Below, one piece after another: positions 61,386 through 64,000 of a DNA stretch of 64,000 nucleotides. The stretch comes from Lysobacterales bacterium (GTDB lineage Bacteria > Pseudomonadota > Gammaproteobacteria > Xanthomonadales > Rhodanobacteraceae), in NCBI GenBank assembly GCA_016707485.1, contig JADJHN010000002.1, positions 1,530,243 through 1,594,242 on the forward strand. Direction: 5' to 3'. Under the pieces are notes generated by a model. It saw nothing but the letters and a program-made list of their open reading frames with translations, had not been told where the DNA came from and did no database searches. The position numbers and the translations under genes are program-made. Position 1 is the stretch's first letter, and each line of letters begins with the position of its first letter.

Positions 61386-61463
61386 GCTCTTTCGACCACG
61401 GGTAGGATGAAAATAGCGGGTTACGATAGGTTCGGCCAAGCCGATTGCGCCGCCATGATGTGA

Positions 61464-62336
61464 TCATGGCCCTCTGAAGTCGGGAGACATCAGCGTTCGT
61501 GCATTATCTGTATCGAGTTTCAGTATGAAACGATCAAGTGGAGTTCCAGCCAGTTCATGCTGGATCGCGGATACGATTTCAGGATGCAATCTGCACTTTG
61601 GAGGCGTAACTGTCTCCGAGCGGCCAGAGCGAAAAACTCCGTAGGGGTCGCCGTCGTTGACTGAAGTAGATGCGGTGATGAATTTCCGCGTTTGTTTCGT
61701 CATTGCGAGGCCGCAAAAGTCCATCAATCTCTTTACAGAATCAAGCGTGTCTTTAACCAAGTCTTCATAACGGATTAGTGTGAACCGGTCGCTGTATGTT
61801 TGTTCCAGGTGAAGGAATAGCCTAGTCAATTCGACCCAGCGGGTGAATCCATACCAATTTTCTTCAAGTCCGCGATTCTTCAGCGAGGCATTGCGCCATT
61901 CACGTTCAAGAGTCCAGGTGGGGTCGAATTCGCGTGGTGCATTAAACCAAGAGGCCAGCATGAAGCGAGGATCGCGCACGATGCCGATGGCCCTGAAATC
62001 CGGGAGGACCCGCATGAAATGAGGGAGCAGGTGATGGAAGCGAACTTCTTTGTAGATCAGGTGCGTGGGCGTGCATTTGTCGAACGACGGTGCGCTTCGT
62101 GCGATGCGAGCGCTGCCTGATTGGTTCACGAAATCGTCATTGCTATCGCGCATTTCAACAAACAGGGTGCGCAATTCATTTGCATTCGTTGACAAGTCTG
62201 CGCGGCCACGAAACGCATAGGAGAAAAACGGCTGATAGCAGTATTTGACAGCGGGATGGCTATTGAGAAGCTGTCCAAGCCAAGATGTGCCCGAGCGTGG
62301 CGCGCCATGAATCCCTATAAAATGGCTCGTACACAT
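61464..62336 (-). CDS. Sulfotransferase
   Basis: Intact 290-residue PAPS-dependent sulfotransferase. The 5'-phosphosulfate loop GIHGAPRSGTSWLGQLLNSH is at residues 8-27, and the 3'-phosphate region AIGIVRDPRFMLASWFNAPR at about 135-155. The C-terminal half (RYEDLVKDTLDSVKRLMDF) is typical of the Sulfotransfer families. Within a glycan cluster it probably sulfates a sugar of the surface polysaccharide. ATG 62336 follows the WbqC stop with two bases between. A PAPS supply (cysNC) is not in the window. Confidence 0.9.
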   Translation of the reverse strand: MCTSHFIGIHGAPRSGTSWLGQLLNSHPAVKYCYQPFFSYAFRGRADLSTNANELRTLFVEMRDSNDDFVNQSGSARIARSAPSFDKCTPTHLIYKEVRFHHLLPHFMRVLPDFRAIGIVRDPRFMLASWFNAPREFDPTWTLEREWRNASLKNRGLEENWYGFTRWVELTRLFLHLEQTYSDRFTLIRYEDLVKDTLDSVKRLMDFCGLAMTKQTRKFITASTSVNDGDPYGVFRSGRSETVTPPKCRLHPEIVSAIQHELAGTPLDRFILKLDTDNARTLMSPDFRGP

Positions 62337-62338
62337 GT

Positions 62339-63056
62339 TCAGACGAGAAGTTCCTGTGCCATTGCCGGATGAAGGATTTCGTGGTTCGTCAGCAATTTGC
62401 GACAGCCGCGAATGCCATGTCGCATCATTAGGTCAATAATTGAAAAGTGCATTGGCCCGCTTGTCGTTTTCGATGGCGGTGCGGTAGTGCGGAAGAATGA
62501 CAGCTTGATCTCTGAGTCATCAAACCGGCTTGGGGGTACAGGCCGACGCCCCTGATGGGATTGATGAAGTGGCGGGCCCGCAACCGCTTGCAGAGTTCCA
62601 GCACACGTGCTTCTCCACGCAGACCTTCCTGGCTGTTCATTACTTCAGATGCATTGACAAAGCGGCATCTTATGCCCAGTCGTTTGGCGATATCCCTCAG
62701 GGATTCGGCATTAAAGTGGGCGACATTTGCATCCGTGAAATCAAGCAGATTGTTGATGGTTTCAAATGACTCGGAAACATCCATCGTTCGATATACAGTC
62801 TGCAATTTCCGCTTGATGGTGCGGACGCCCTCATCAAGAAGATATTCTCGCTGGTTGATTGGAAGGCTGCGACTGGCATTGCGGACAGGCATGGTTAACC
62901 ATGCCGACTTGTCGTCAAGGGGGATCCGATTGCGGTTCACCCATCCTCGATCGATGTATTGGACATCGTCGAAAAACACAAACGTGTCCACCACCTGCAT
63001 CAGCTGGAAATAACCGATATAGGGAAAAAGTAGGGCTGCATGATCGCGACAATCAT
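62339..63056 (-). pseudogene. WbqC-like protein, two frameshifts
   Basis: From ATG 63056 the protein reads MIVAIMQPYFFP. Adding one C at 63022-63024 joins it to YIGYFQLMQVVDTFVFFDDV and the conserved DRGWVNRNRIPLDD. Adding one G at 62525-62526 joins GLYPQAG to FDDSEIKLSFFRTTAPPSKT and the conserved FSIIDLMMRHG. The corrected length is exactly 239 residues. WbqC-family proteins occur in O-antigen clusters, often next to DegT aminotransferases, with unclear biochemistry. Its ATG overlaps the aminotransferase stop (ATGA). Confidence 0.8.
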
Positions 63057-64000
63057 CTCTGTCGACTTGCAACAATTCTGCACGTGGCAGCTATGGTCTG
63101 AACGGCGTGGTTATGAAGTGATTCGCCAGTGGGCAGCACGATCACCCTTTCCGCAAGATCCCGTGAACACGGGAGCATCAACCCCGCATGCGGAAACAGA
63201 TCGCGGTTGCATGCGGTGGCAGCCGGGCCAGAAATACTTTGCGCGCAAGGACGTTTCGGCGTGTAGCACGGCAATGATCTCGTCGCGGTTGCGTGGCATT
63301 CTTCGCCGATCTCCAGCACCACATAGTGTTGGCTGTTGCGTTCTGCCAGATCGTAATCAAGTACACAGAGGCCGGGGATGCTTTTCAGTGCCGCCTTGTA
63401 CGCGGCATGGTTGCGGCGGTTGGCTTCGATGGTGCCGTTGAAGCTGCCAAGGTTCGCAAGCCCCATCGCCGCACACACTTCGATCATTTTGCCATTGGTG
63501 CCGGGATGGATGACGTTGTCGTAGCCCTTGAAACCGAAGTTGCGCATCAGGCGCATGGCTTCTGTAGCTACTGCCAAAGGCGTGCGCGGCATCGAACATC
63601 AGCTTCAGGCCATGCTCGTCGGCGATGGTCTGCAACTCGTCGACGGGTGCGGCGCGCCCCCACAGATGCACGCCGATGATGCCGCTGGTGCGCGGAGTGA
63701 TCATCCGGCGCACGGCAGCCGGATCGAGGTTGTGTGTGGCCGGGTCGATGTCGGCGAATACCGGGGTGATGCCTTGCCAGTAGAGTGCGTGTGCGGTGGC
63801 AACAAAGGTCCATGAGGGGACGATTACCTCGCCTTCCAGTTTCAGCGCCCGTATGGCGATTTCCAGAGCGATCGTGCCATTGCACATCGCCACGCAGTGC
63901 TTCACACCAAGGTACCCGGCGATGCGCTGCTCGAACTCCTGCACCATGGGGCCGTTGTTGGTTAGCCACTGGTTGTCGAGGACCCGACTGACTCGATCCA
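63053..64000 (-). pseudogene. DegT/DnrJ/EryC1-family sugar aminotransferase, broken and partial
   Basis: The gene begins outside the window (frame open at the edge: DRVSRVLDNQWLTNNGP). It has CNGTIALEIAIRAL, VIVPSWTFVATAHALYWQGI, HLWGRAAPVDEL and FDAAHAFGSSYRS. After that the reading shifts frame and resumes at EAMRLMRNFGFKGYDNVIHP. About 40 residues that should hold the PLP lysine (S-F-H-A-T-K type motif) are absent. The tail is spread over two frames (ATRDEIIAVLHAE, YFWPGCHRMQP; then FPHAGLMLP, RVIVLPTGESLHNHAVQTI). It would make an amino-deoxysugar for the surface glycan if intact. First gene seen of the minus-strand operon. Confidence 0.75.

Noticed and set aside
54460..64000. Programmed frameshifting in the glycan genes
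   Set aside because: There are too many events at varied homopolymers, with no slippery-site and pseudoknot pattern and changes in both directions; sequencing error or decay is simpler.

Overview
The window reads as a piece of a GC-rich gammaproteobacterial chromosome, most likely Xanthomonadales/Lysobacterales or close kin. This is inferred from the type IV pilus layout (fimT-pilV-pilW-pilX-pilY1-pilE plus pilB-pilC-pilD), the rmlA-rmlC-rmlD-manC sugar nucleotide operon, the GGGAATA spacer repeats and the general gene content; no 16S rRNA gene is present to prove it. Most of the window is ordinary chromosome with tight operons. I see no prophage, insertion sequence, CRISPR array or complete integrative element.

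Layout. 1-3.2 kb: the end of an RND efflux pump and a TrmH/SpoU rRNA methyltransferase. 3.3-6.5 kb (minus): secreted M28 peptidase, MscL, a repeat-rich spacer and an FAH-family hydrolase. 6.7-11.2 kb: a four-gene MacAB-like ABC export operon. 11.2-15.5 kb: EamA transporter, a small membrane protein, a Rieske protein and a BlaI/M56 regulator-protease pair whose protease frame is broken. 15.6-21.8 kb (minus): SLC13 permease, trmB-thiG-thiS and a large DUF6600-type secreted protein. 22-25.4 kb: tRNA-Gly(CCC), rimK and an OmpR-type two-component pair preceded by a PmrA/ColR-like box. 25.4-29.7 kb: ilvE, a DUF4124 protein, asnB and a dienelactone-hydrolase-family protein.

30-34 kb: rmlA-rmlC-rmlD-manC, which supply dTDP-rhamnose (without rmlB here) and GDP-mannose for surface polysaccharide. 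34-39.2 kb: S9 peptidase, pgi, lspA and ispH. 39.4-48 kb: the minor pilin operon with a 1738-residue PilY1 that carries a PA14-like insert, followed by a pilin gene with a probable TTG start. 48-52.5 kb: tRNA-Thr(CGT), tRNA-Val(CAC), then pilD, pilC and pilB on the minus strand. The pilus genes together encode minor pilins, tip adhesin, a pilin, prepilin peptidase, platform protein and extension ATPase.

52.6-64 kb: a surface-glycan (O-antigen-like) cluster. Plus-strand glycosyltransferases meet a minus-strand operon of aminotransferase, WbqC-like protein, sulfotransferase, flippase, three GT2 glycosyltransferases and a methyltransferase. Many of its genes are broken by single-base indels, mostly in homopolymers. 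In four cases (GT4, GT2 57645-58708, flippase, WbqC) restoring the inferred bases gives a full-length, in-frame protein. That pattern suits sequencing error better than decay, although the aminotransferase also seems to lack the segment that holds its PLP lysine.

I did not find a convincing new defence or mobile system. The most interesting leads are the inverted repeat that traps the M28 start codon, terminator-like hairpins in the leaders of the two-component operon and of asnB, the PA14-bearing PilY1, the M56-TonB fusion with a duplicated Cys motif, and the sulfotransferase-containing glycan cluster with tandem GT2 paralogues.
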